A DNA stretch of 5,283 bases from an uncultured Bacilli bacterium (GCA_934086255.1 CAKOIB010000065.1:1-5283); one strand, 5' to 3'. Positions 1 to 5,283 are shown, counted from the stretch's first letter. Numbers and translations are program-made. Notes: generated by a model from the sequence alone, not told the origin.

Positions 1-81
1 TTATCACTACACTTTTCCTAACGAATATTTTTGAAATCTCTATTTTATATAAAATTGCACTTTTTTTAAAAAAATTAAAAA

Positions 82-104
82 AAAGGCTCTCAAATAGAGC
101 CTTT
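82..104 (-). terminator. Intrinsic terminator of the Big_2 surface-protein gene
   Basis: On the minus strand a 9-bp stem (AAAGGCTCT / AGAGCCTTT) with a 5-base loop (ATTTG) starts 24 bases past the stop codon at 129-131. It is followed by a long T-rich tract (complement of about 66-84). This is a classic rho-independent terminator for the 901-aa gene. Confidence 0.9.
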
Positions 105-128
105 AAACTCAATAATATATTCAATTCA

Positions 129-2834
129 TCAAGCAGGTCCAGTTCTGTTATATTCACTAGTACTAATAGTTTTACCACAAGAACTATCAGTAGCAGTAGC
201 CTTCCAAGTATATTTATTACCCTTAGTGGTATCAACAGTATAAGAATAATGATATTTATAATTACCTTCAGTTGTAACAGTACCAACATATGACATTGTA
301 TATGTATATGATTGGGACTTAGTATTATTAGTAACCTTTAAAGAAACTTTATCAAGTTTTTTAGTAGTATATGCATGGAACTTAACCTTTCCACTCAATG
401 CTTCTGACCTAGCCTTAATATCGGCACATGAAACACTCGTACTACCACCACTACTAGAAGAACTTCCCTTTATAGTAATTGGAGCCTTAAATCTATAAGA
501 TATACCATCTGCATCAAAAGCTTCTATTCCAATCGTATAAGAACCAGCTTTTGTATTAGCATTAAGTATTGAAGCAGTCTTAGTTCTAGACGTACTAGAA
601 GGACTACCAGTAAGACCCAATGACGCAACCGAAATTAAACCAGATGGACCTATTAAAGTAATATCTTTAATAGTAGTACCACTTGCATCACAAGCAGTTT
701 TTATATGAATAGTAGTAACTGAAGGACCAGCAGTACCATTAATAATAGCACCATTTTGATCAGTAAACGTTGTATCGCAAGAAATACTTTTATTCATTTT
801 TTTAACACTAACAGTAATAACTTTAAAAACAGCAGGATTACTTGTAGAAGCAACCTTAACAGTAGCAGTACCAAATCTTAATCCTTTAATAAGACCACTA
901 CTAGAAACACTAGCAACACCAGAATTAGAACTAGTCCAAGTCAACCTTTTATTAGTAGCATTACTTGGTAAAACAGAAGCATAAATACTTATACTTTCAC
1001 CAACATAAAGATCAACAGAAGTAGGAGTAACAATCAAATCATTAACACCAACATCTTCAGGTACTTCAGGCTCAGTAGGTTTTGAAGGTTTAGTAGAACC
1101 TCCTGTAGAACCACCACTACTAGAAGTAGATTTTACTGTAACATTAATTGATGAACTAACGGAATTATCAGTAGTAATAGCAGAAATCTTTGTACTACCA
1201 GCACCTACTCCAGTTACATTACCATTACTATCAACTCTAGCAATACTAGTATTATGTGATACCCATGTAACAGACTTAATAGAAGCATTACTAGGTAATA
1301 CAGTAGCAGCAAGAGCTTTTTTAGAACCAACATCCAAAGTAAGAGAACTAGGACTTATTGAAATCTTAGTAGCCTTAATAGGATTACTCTTAGTAACTAC
1401 TACTTTAACCCTATCAGAAACACCATCAACACTCTTTATAGTAATATAAGCACTACCAGCACCTACTCCAGTAACCTTTCCAGCACTACTAACTTTAGCA
1501 ATTGAAGGATTACTTGTATCCCAACTCACCTTTTTATTAGTAGCATTACTAGGAGAAATAGTATAAGTTAAAGACTTAGTATTTCCAACCTTAAGAGTAA
1601 AATCATCATTATTTATAGAAATCTTAGTAACTTTTTTATATTTAGAACTAGAACTAGAACCACTAGATGATCCTCCACTACTAGAAGAACCACTAGATGA
1701 ACTAGAACTTGCTCTTTTAACAGTAACATTAGCCATAGCAGTCTTATTACCATCTTGAGTAGTAACAGTAATAACAGCACTACCAACACCTACACCAACT
1801 ACTTTACCTTTACTAGACACAAGAGCAACACTTTCATTACTAGATGACCAAGTAACAGCTTTATTAGTAGCATCACTAGGAGACACAATAGCGGATAAAC
1901 TACCATTACCATTAACATTAATAGTAAGTGAAGTAACATTAAGTTTTACACCAGTTACAGAATTAACTCCAGAAGCCGCCACAACATTAACCTTTTTAGT
2001 AACAGTCTTATATCCATTACTTACCTTAATAGTAGTACTACCCTTCTTTTTAGCAGACACAACACCATCACTAGAAACAACAGCAACATCTTCATCAGTA
2101 CTAGTATACTTAATATTTTTATAACATTCTTCATAAACACCTAGATCGACATTTAAACCTAAATCATCACCAGCACCAACTTTATAATCACCACTACTAA
2201 ATATATTTTCATCAAACTTTGGACAAACAATAACTTCATTTTCATATTTACCAACTTTTTTACCATTATTAAAAGCTTGAACAACTATCTTTACCTTACC
2301 ATCCTTTTTAGGAATCATCGTATTAGCAGTATCTCCTCCTGCAAGAGACTTATACTCAAATTGAAGAATATCTTCATTATCACTACTAAACTTATAAAAC
2401 AACTCCTTATTAGAATTAGGAATAGCAGTAACAAACTCAACTTCACTACCAGCATAAACAACACCAGGAACATCCAAATCAAGTTTCTTATTACCTCTAC
2501 CAAATAAAGACGTAAAAATCAATATAAGAATTATAATAGCAACAATTACCGCTATAACAATAATAATCTTTTTCTTAAAACCGTTATCACTATTAGAATA
2601 ATTCCCAGTATCAGAATTACCAAAATCACTATAATCAGGTTGATCATAACTAGCATTCCCAATACTAGAATTATCATATTGATTCATATTAGAACTATTA
2701 AAATCACTATTCTCATAATTATTAAAACCACTATCAAAAGAAGTATTATTCGTATTATCTATACCATTATTAACATTAGAATTATTCCCATTGTTAATAT
2801 TGTTATTACTCATATCATTATCATTAAAACTCAT
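129..2834 (-). CDS. N-terminally anchored surface protein with multiple bacterial Ig-like (Big_2) domains, 901 aa
   Basis: Predicted cell-surface protein with a single membrane anchor and an extracellular stalk; its ligand is unknown. Residues 1-86 are very rich in Asn, Ser, Asp and Gly and should be a disordered cytoplasmic tail. KKK at 87-89 followed by a hydrophobic helix at about 90-110 gives an N-in, C-out topology with no cleavable signal peptide. Residues 118-203 look like a divergent beta domain. Big_2-like repeats follow at about 206-285, 292-373, 401-481, 487-568 and 597-677, marked by the pattern LPSNAT-K-VTW-SSN-S-A-VSS-G-V-GVGAGSA-I. A Ser/Gly linker spans 375-398 and a Pro/Ser/Thr linker spans 571-595. 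Two further beta-rich domains (about 683-790 and 800-901) each hold a Cys pair (C686/C715, C803/C886) that could form disulfides. There is no LPXTG motif. The ATG at 2834 is supported by AGGAGG eight bases upstream. The gene ends in tandem TGA stops and a terminator. It lies downstream of the DGR genes but appears to have its own promoter. No DGR variable repeat is visible in it. Confidence 0.9.
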   Translation of the reverse strand: MSFNDNDMSNNNINNGNNSNVNNGIDNTNNTSFDSGFNNYENSDFNSSNMNQYDNSSIGNASYDQPDYSDFGNSDTGNYSNSDNGFKKKIIIVIAVIVAIIILILIFTSLFGRGNKKLDLDVPGVVYAGSEVEFVTAIPNSNKELFYKFSSDNEDILQFEYKSLAGGDTANTMIPKKDGKVKIVVQAFNNGKKVGKYENEVIVCPKFDENIFSSGDYKVGAGDDLGLNVDLGVYEECYKNIKYTSTDEDVAVVSSDGVVSAKKKGSTTIKVSNGYKTVTKKVNVVAASGVNSVTGVKLNVTSLTINVNGNGSLSAIVSPSDATNKAVTWSSSNESVALVSSKGKVVGVGVGSAVITVTTQDGNKTAMANVTVKRASSSSSSGSSSSGGSSSGSSSSSKYKKVTKISINNDDFTLKVGNTKSLTYTISPSNATNKKVSWDTSNPSIAKVSSAGKVTGVGAGSAYITIKSVDGVSDRVKVVVTKSNPIKATKISISPSSLTLDVGSKKALAATVLPSNASIKSVTWVSHNTSIARVDSNGNVTGVGAGSTKISAITTDNSVSSSINVTVKSTSSSGGSTGGSTKPSKPTEPEVPEDVGVNDLIVTPTSVDLYVGESISIYASVLPSNATNKRLTWTSSNSGVASVSSSGLIKGLRFGTATVKVASTSNPAVFKVITVSVKKMNKSISCDTTFTDQNGAIINGTAGPSVTTIHIKTACDASGTTIKDITLIGPSGLISVASLGLTGSPSSTSRTKTASILNANTKAGSYTIGIEAFDADGISYRFKAPITIKGSSSSSGGSTSVSCADIKARSEALSGKVKFHAYTTKKLDKVSLKVTNNTKSQSYTYTMSYVGTVTTEGNYKYHYSYTVDTTKGNKYTWKATATDSSCGKTISTSEYNRTGPA
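1194..1472 (-). repeat. Intragenic repeats encoding the TGVGAGS turn of successive Big_2 domains
   Basis: The same 21 bases occur at 1194-1214 and 1452-1472. A degenerate copy (coding VGVGVGS) lies at about 1779-1800. They fall at the same place in consecutive Big_2 domains, so they reflect domain duplication within the gene. They could allow recombination that changes domain number. Confidence 0.7.
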
Positions 2835-2842
2835 AGTACCAT

Positions 2843-2848
2843 CCTCCT
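2843..2848 (-). promoter_or_regulatory. Ribosome binding site (AGGAGG) of the Big_2 gene
   Basis: A perfect AGGAGG on the minus strand lies eight bases before the ATG at 2832-2834. It fixes this start codon over the internal Met at residue 8. Confidence 0.9.
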
Positions 2849-2864
2849 ACTATTTTATATATAA

Positions 2865-2893
2865 ATGATACCATAAATAAAAAAGAAATACAA
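2865..2893 (-). promoter_or_regulatory. Predicted sigma-A promoter of the Big_2 gene
   Basis: On the minus strand a -35 box TTGTAT (2893-2888) and a -10 box TATCAT (2870-2865) are separated by exactly 17 bases. Transcription would start near 2858, leaving a leader of about 24 bases that contains the AGGAGG site. The region is AT-rich, so chance matches are possible, but spacing and placement are good. It suggests the surface protein is transcribed separately from the DGR operon. Confidence 0.6.
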
Positions 2894-2962
2894 TCTAAAA
2901 ACACCAAGTATTAAAATTATTTTTATTAATAAAATAAATCTTAAAACTAAAATAACAACATT

Positions 2963-2991
2963 AAAAAGACACTTACTACCAAGTAAGCATC
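2963..2991 (-). terminator. Probable intrinsic terminator of the DGR operon
   Basis: In the minus-strand RNA, GAUGCUUAC pairs with GUAAGUGUC around a 6-base loop (UUGGUA). This gives a 9-bp stem with two G-U wobbles, followed at once by UUUUU. It starts about 22 bases past the RT stop codon (TAG at 3014-3016) and lies upstream of the surface-protein promoter, where an operon terminator would be expected. The stem is only moderately strong. Confidence 0.55.
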
Positions 2992-3013
2992 ACATTTGGT
3001 GAAACACTGCACC

Positions 3014-4015
3014 CTATTTATAAATAAAGCCATAAAAATCACTCATTACCTTATAACTATTAGCATGTCTAGCATGACCACACCAAGAAACAAAACTAAG
3101 TTCAATCTCATCAAAACTAACAATACCTTTTTTAAAGTCATATATTTTATCTCTCATACCTTTTATACTTCTTTTACGAATTAATTTATAATCATTATAT
3201 AAAATATATCCACAAAAATCACATCCTAATCTTGAAGGATAATATCTACTTTTTTTATTAAGTTTTAAGTTTAATTGATCATTAACAAATGACTCAATTA
3301 AACCATAAATCCTTTTAGCATCAATCTTATCTTTAACTAAAACTATAAAATCATCCATATACCTAATATAATAATCTAATTTTAAGCCAAACTTTGCATA
3401 ATAATCAAGTTCATTTAAATAAATATTAGCAAAGTATTGACTTGTATAATTACCAATTGGTATACCATTAAAATCATTATCAAATATAATATTATAAGTT
3501 AAATTAAGCAAATATTTATCACTAATATATTTCATCATTATTTTATAAAGTATATTCTTATCAATACTTTCAAAATACTTACTTATATCAAACTTAATAA
3601 TATAATACTCTCCATACTTTTTATTCATAATTCTCATATATTTATTAAGTTTCAAAATAGCCTGATGTGTACCTTTTCCAATAATACAAGCATAAGAATC
3701 CTCAATAAACCTTGGTACAATATAAGGTTTAATAAACTCTTCAATATACCATTGATGAACAATCCTATCTCTAAAAGGTAAAGCTTTTATAACTCTCTTC
3801 TTTGGTTCGTATATAACAAACTCTCTGTACTTTGAAGAATTATAACTATTATTATACAATTCATTATATATATTACTAAGATAAGTTTCTAAATCAACAC
3901 TAAACTTAATAACAGATCTTTTATTTCTTTTATTTAAACTTGCTCTAATATAAGCATTATATAAATTATCAAAAGTTAGTTTTCTATAATAACAATTCCT
4001 TATCGTTTTTGGCAC
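3014..4015 (-). CDS. DGR reverse transcriptase
   Basis: Error-prone reverse transcriptase that copies the TR RNA and misincorporates at template adenines; together with Avd it makes the cDNA used for mutagenic homing. The 333-aa length is normal for a DGR RT. Motifs in order: KKRVIKALPFRDRIVHQ at 72-88; KFDISKYFES at 141-150 with catalytic D143; GIPIGNYTSQ at 184-193, where IGxxxSQ is the DGR signature in place of the QGxxxSP of group II intron and retroviral-like RTs; YMDD at 219-222 with catalytic D221 and D222; and GCDFCGYILY at 264-273 for the later palm motif. The C-terminal SWCGHARHANS (310-320) is the usual thumb-region signature of this family. There is no maturase or endonuclease domain. 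The start is GTG at 4013-4015, directly after an in-frame TAA, with a weak GGATGG ribosome site (4029-4024). It overlaps the avd end by 16 bases, implying translational coupling. Family assignment is very secure; activity is inferred. Confidence 0.96.
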   Translation of the reverse strand: MPKTIRNCYYRKLTFDNLYNAYIRASLNKRNKRSVIKFSVDLETYLSNIYNELYNNSYNSSKYREFVIYEPKKRVIKALPFRDRIVHQWYIEEFIKPYIVPRFIEDSYACIIGKGTHQAILKLNKYMRIMNKKYGEYYIIKFDISKYFESIDKNILYKIMMKYISDKYLLNLTYNIIFDNDFNGIPIGNYTSQYFANIYLNELDYYAKFGLKLDYYIRYMDDFIVLVKDKIDAKRIYGLIESFVNDQLNLKLNKKSRYYPSRLGCDFCGYILYNDYKLIRKRSIKGMRDKIYDFKKGIVSFDEIELSFVSWCGHARHANSYKVMSDFYGFIYK

Positions 4016-4350
4016 TTATAAATCCATCCAAACATTATATTATTAACATCACCAATTTTTCTAGAACAAGCTCCATAGTTTTTACCAGTTATATATTTTT
4101 TTCTATAAGATATTCTAACTAAAACTTTTAATACTTTTAAATGAACATCAAGTTCATTTAAATACTTTATTTTACTATCATAACTCTTATAAGCATTAAT
4201 AATGCTTATAAGACCAAGATATAAATTATTTTTAATTTCACTTACTAATCCGTTACTTTCAGACTTTGGATACTTATCGAGTAAATTATAAAAATAATAC
4301 ATCATATCAGTATATTTCTTGTATATAACAAGATTTTCTAATTCATTCAT
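4000..4350 (-). CDS. avd: DGR accessory variability determinant (Avd), four-helix bundle protein
   Basis: Avd is a small, basic, four-helix protein that forms a pentameric barrel, binds the RT and TR RNA, and is needed for mutagenic homing in the Bordetella phage DGR. This 116-aa product fits the family length and pattern: helix 1 about 3-25, then the conserved YPKSE at 27-31, helix 2 about 33-55, helix 3 about 60-86 (LNELDVHLKVLKVLVRIS at 64-81), and helix 4 about 88-113 with IGDVNNIMFGWIYK at 99-112, matching the typical IG..LGGWIK ending. It is Lys-rich, as expected for RNA binding. The ATG overlaps the preceding gene's TGA (ATGA, 4347-4350), with AAAGGAA (4362-4356) six bases upstream as ribosome site. 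Assigned from family pattern recognition together with its position beside the RT. Confidence 0.9.
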   Translation of the reverse strand: MNELENLVIYKKYTDMMYYFYNLLDKYPKSESNGLVSEIKNNLYLGLISIINAYKSYDSKIKYLNELDVHLKVLKVLVRISYRKKYITGKNYGACSRKIGDVNNIMFGWIYKCQKR

Positions 4351-4700
4351 ATTAATTCCTTTAACTCCTTTAAAATATTAAGTGCTTCAATTCCTGTTGT
4401 ATTATTAAGATCTATATTCTTAATTCTATTAACAAGAACATTATCATCATTTAATTCATCAATAACTTTTATATTAAGTCCTATCTCTTTAAATATACTA
4501 AGATAAGTATCAAGACTATTAAGGGGAAAACCACATTTATATACATCATTAGTAAACTTAATCTTTTTTAAAGTAGTTACTCTACATATATAATCACAAT
4601 CATCACCAATAAAAATATAAAAATTACCACACTTAAATAAATATAAATAAGTATTATCTTTACTTTTATAATCTAAATATAAATTATATATTTTACTCAT
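4347..4700 (-). CDS. MutS domain-I-like DGR accessory protein, 117 aa
   Basis: A small protein that resembles the N-terminal mismatch-recognition domain of MutS, without the ATPase. Residues 5-32 (YNLYLDY, then YLYLFKCGNFYIFIGDD at 18-34) align with the MutS pattern YL.lK...p..LlffrmGdFYElF.dDA. Residues 56-82 (CGFPLNSLDTYLSIF then GLNIKVIDE) align with aGiPyha...YL.kLv..G..VaiceQ. The MutS mismatch-reading pair is Phe-x-Glu; here Phe27 is kept but Glu is replaced by Ile29. The tail TTGIEALNILKELKELI (101-117) resembles the end of the MutS C-terminal region. MutS-like accessory genes have been reported beside some DGRs; a role in homing or heteroduplex handling is inferred. The start is placed at the ATG at 4698-4700, preceded by GGAGG (4708-4704, short 3-base spacing). 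An upstream ATG at 4778 would add 26 residues translated from a palindromic hairpin and is rejected. It overlaps avd by 4 bases. Confidence 0.75.
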   Translation of the reverse strand: MSKIYNLYLDYKSKDNTYLYLFKCGNFYIFIGDDCDYICRVTTLKKIKFTNDVYKCGFPLNSLDTYLSIFKEIGLNIKVIDELNDDNVLVNRIKNIDLNNTTGIEALNILKELKELI

Positions 4701-4728
4701 AAACCTCCAAAAAGCATATATATAAAAA

Positions 4729-4757
4729 CAATATAGAAAATGACATTTTCTATATTG
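4729..4757 (-). terminator. Perfect 14-bp palindrome, terminator-like, between TR and the accessory operon
   Basis: CAATATAGAAAATG and its exact reverse complement CATTTTCTATATTG are separated by one base, giving a 13-bp stem with a 3-base loop. On the minus strand it is followed by TTTTT and an alternating AT run, so it looks like a weak intrinsic terminator or attenuator. On the plus strand no T-run follows. It lies 29 bases before the MutS-like start, so it could separate a short TR RNA from the protein-coding transcript, with partial read-through. The AT-rich stem lowers confidence in real termination. Confidence 0.5.
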
Positions 4758-4814
4758 CCTATGGTTTCTAATTTTCAAATTACATTACTCACTAAAAACA
4801 CATATAACACTTTC

Positions 4815-4836
4815 TTTTACAAACATGTCTGTAAAA
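4815..4836. promoter_or_regulatory. 22-bp near-perfect palindrome (TTTTACA...TGTAAAA) in the TR-operon spacer
   Basis: The dyad TTTTACAGACA/TGTTTGTAAAA (minus strand) is perfect except for one position, which would be a G-U wobble in the minus-strand RNA. It contains ACATGT at its centre. It could be a repressor operator or an RNA hairpin in the TR transcript. No T-run follows on the minus strand. No specific regulator is recognised. Confidence 0.4.
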
Positions 4837-4866
4837 AGGTAATAAACTTCTACAAAATAACAGTCT

Positions 4867-4872
4867 ATTATA
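4867..4872 (-). promoter_or_regulatory. Possible -10 box (TATAAT) for the accessory operon
   Basis: A consensus TATAAT lies on the minus strand about 90 bases downstream of the TR. No good -35 box is found at 16-18 bases (the nearest, TTGGGT, is 20 away) and there is no TGn extension. In such AT-rich DNA this may be chance. If real, it would let the MutS-like, avd and RT genes be transcribed apart from the TR. Confidence 0.25.
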
Positions 4873-4973
4873 ATCCGTAAACTATAATCATGACCCAAAA
4901 TTATATAAATAATTCGAAATATGAAACTTGATATTATCTAAGTAATAACAGAGGTCTCTTCTAATTGTGTAGT

Positions 4974-5005
4974 CCAGAGCGCCAAGGAGCACGGCACGAG
5001 CAGAG
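4974..5005 (-). promoter_or_regulatory. Adenine-free 3' block of the TR (candidate IMH-like anchor)
   Basis: The sense (minus) strand has no adenine for 32 consecutive bases and is GC-rich. It encodes the invariant SARAVLLGALD segment. In characterised DGRs the GC-rich 3' end of the VR is the initiation-of-mutagenic-homing (IMH) site, with a near-identical IMH* in the TR. Position and composition fit that role, but the assignment needs the VR. Confidence 0.5.
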
Positions 5006-5124
5006 TTGTTAGTGTTCGCGTTACCGTTGTTGTTGTTGAAGTTGAACGCGCCGGCGTTAGCACCATTGCCATAGTTCCCACCACGGATGAACCAAGGGTT
5101 GGAACCGTTAGGAAAGTTAGCGTC
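4974..5124 (-). repeat. DGR template repeat (TR)
   Basis: Non-coding template whose RNA is reverse transcribed with adenine mutagenesis. It is an abrupt GC-rich island (about 54% G+C by hand count over 4977-5126) in very AT-rich DNA. Read on the minus strand from GAC at 5124 it gives DANFPNGSNPW, then FIRGGNYGNGANAGAF, then NFNNNNGNANTNNSARAVL. This is the usual C-type-lectin-fold VR pattern, with 14 AAC codons and one AAT. AAC codons can become any NNC codon, never a stop, which is the hallmark of DGR templates. The frame has a TAG at 5145-5143 and no start codon, so it is not a gene. It lies upstream of and in the same orientation as the accessory genes and RT. Exact ends cannot be fixed without the VR. 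Confidence 0.88.
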
Positions 5125-5145
5125 TATTTTACAGTTTATAACCTA

Positions 5146-5164
5146 TTTCATCAACACGATGAAA
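5146..5164. repeat. 7-bp hairpin just upstream of the TR
   Basis: TTTCATC and GATGAAA flank a 5-base loop, with an extra G-U pair possible in the minus-strand RNA. It lies about 20 bases before the TR in the minus sense and contains the in-frame TAG region at its edge. It may be part of a structured 5' end of the TR RNA. Confidence 0.45.
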
Positions 5165-5177
5165 CCAAAATAATTTA

Positions 5178-5209
5178 CTATCATTTTCCTTCAAAAAGGA
5201 AAATGATAG
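5178..5209. repeat. Perfect 14-bp hairpin upstream of the TR
   Basis: CTATCATTTTCCTT pairs exactly with AAGGAAAATGATAG around a 4-base loop. No T-run follows directly on either strand, so it is not a standard intrinsic terminator. It shares TCATTTTC with the neighbouring hairpin at 5228-5261 and CATTTTC with that at 4729-4757. Confidence 0.7.
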
Positions 5210-5227
5210 ATTTCAAAAACTTAACCA

Positions 5228-5261
5228 CCTTTTCATTTTCTTATCAAAGAAAATGAAAAGG
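5228..5261. repeat. Perfect 15-bp hairpin upstream of the TR
   Basis: CCTTTTCATTTTCTT pairs exactly with AAGAAAATGAAAAGG around the loop ATCA. Again there is no immediate T-run on either strand. It is 18 bases from the 5178-5209 hairpin. If a target gene ends just beyond the window, these hairpins would lie between its VR and the TR, where DGRs can carry a cruciform-forming element. Confidence 0.7.
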
Positions 5262-5283
5262 AAAAGTACGAAAGTAAATCATT

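Larger units (their letters stand above)
3014..5124 (-). mobile_element. Diversity-generating retroelement cassette: TR, MutS-like gene, avd, RT
   Basis: All parts needed in cis for mutagenic retrohoming except the target VR are present, in one orientation: template, a MutS-like accessory gene, Avd and RT. DGRs do not move themselves; they diversify a resident gene. The order TR - accessory genes - RT differs from the Bordetella phage arrangement (VR - avd - TR - RT). The TR spacer (4973-4701, about 270 bases) holds no gene, only the palindrome, terminator-like hairpin and possible -10 box listed separately. Confidence 0.9.

Noticed and set aside
14..23. TTTCCTAACG shared with the sense strand of the TR (5117-5108)
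   Set aside because: Only 10 bases match and the flanks do not resemble the TR, so this is best explained as chance and not a VR fragment.
1..81. Possible promoter or start of another gene at the left edge
   Set aside because: Only AT-rich sequence and the terminator T-tract are visible; no ATG with a ribosome site on either strand is convincing.
126..131. TGA as tryptophan (Mycoplasma-type code)
   Set aside because: Tandem TGA closes the surface-protein gene before its terminator, TGA also closes the MutS-like gene at the ATGA overlap, and Trp codons checked in the RT are TGG.
129..450. A variable repeat in the C-terminus of the 901-aa surface protein
   Set aside because: The C-terminal residues (beta-rich, Cys pair, ending in NRTGPA) share no RGGN or SARAVL pattern or GC-rich block with the TR.
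2277..2864. Short open frames overlapping the surface-protein gene (plus 2277-2507, plus 2640-2864, minus 2315-2503)
   Set aside because: They are low-complexity Ile/Asn/Leu-rich shadows of the real minus-strand gene, without ribosome sites.
2996..3184. Plus-strand 62-aa open frame over the RT 3' end
   Set aside because: It is antisense to the well-supported RT C-terminal motifs and its translation resembles no family.
4701..4778. 26-residue N-terminal extension of the MutS-like gene from an ATG at 4778
   Set aside because: It is translated from the palindromic hairpin at 4729-4757, has no ribosome binding site and no MutS similarity; the ATG at 4700 has GGAGG upstream and begins at the domain edge.
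4888..5142. Treating the TR frame as the C-terminal end of a target gene (a VR)
   Set aside because: The frame is stopped by TAG at 5145-5143 and has no start; the position upstream of the accessory genes and RT and the unvaried AAC codons fit a template.

Overview
The window is very AT-rich DNA in which every convincing gene lies on the minus strand. Two features suggest an uncultured, low-GC Bacillota lineage, such as the gut Bacilli near RF39 or Erysipelotrichales: strong AGGAGG-type ribosome binding sites, and use of TGA as a stop while tryptophan is TGG. That placement is an inference. TGA as stop argues against a Mycoplasma-type genetic code.

The right-hand two fifths of the window is a diversity-generating retroelement (DGR). 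Read in the minus-strand sense (right to left), the order is: a cluster of long perfect hairpins (about 5261-5146); a GC-rich template repeat (TR, about 5124-4974); a short non-coding spacer with a palindrome and a terminator-like hairpin (4973-4701); a small MutS-domain-I-like accessory gene (4700-4347); an Avd gene (4350-4000); and the DGR reverse transcriptase (4015-3014). The three genes overlap (4 and 16 nt), so they are surely one operon. It ends in a probable intrinsic terminator at 2963-2991.

In the DGR family, TR RNA is copied by the RT-Avd complex with errors at adenines. The cDNA then replaces a matching variable repeat (VR) in a target gene, usually one with a C-type-lectin fold. 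Read in its conserved frame, this TR encodes the typical C-type-lectin VR pattern (an RGGN start, many AAC-coded Asn, then SARAVL). It has no start codon and a stop lies just upstream, so it is the template and not the target. No VR or target gene is visible here. It must lie beyond position 5283 or elsewhere in the genome.

The left-hand half holds one large gene (2834-129) with its own promoter, ribosome binding site and terminator. It encodes a 901-residue, single-pass, N-in membrane protein with a long Asn/Ser-rich cytoplasmic tail and a chain of bacterial Ig-like (Big_2) domains outside the cell. It is the kind of surface scaffold that DGR targets are often built on, but its own C-terminus carries no VR.
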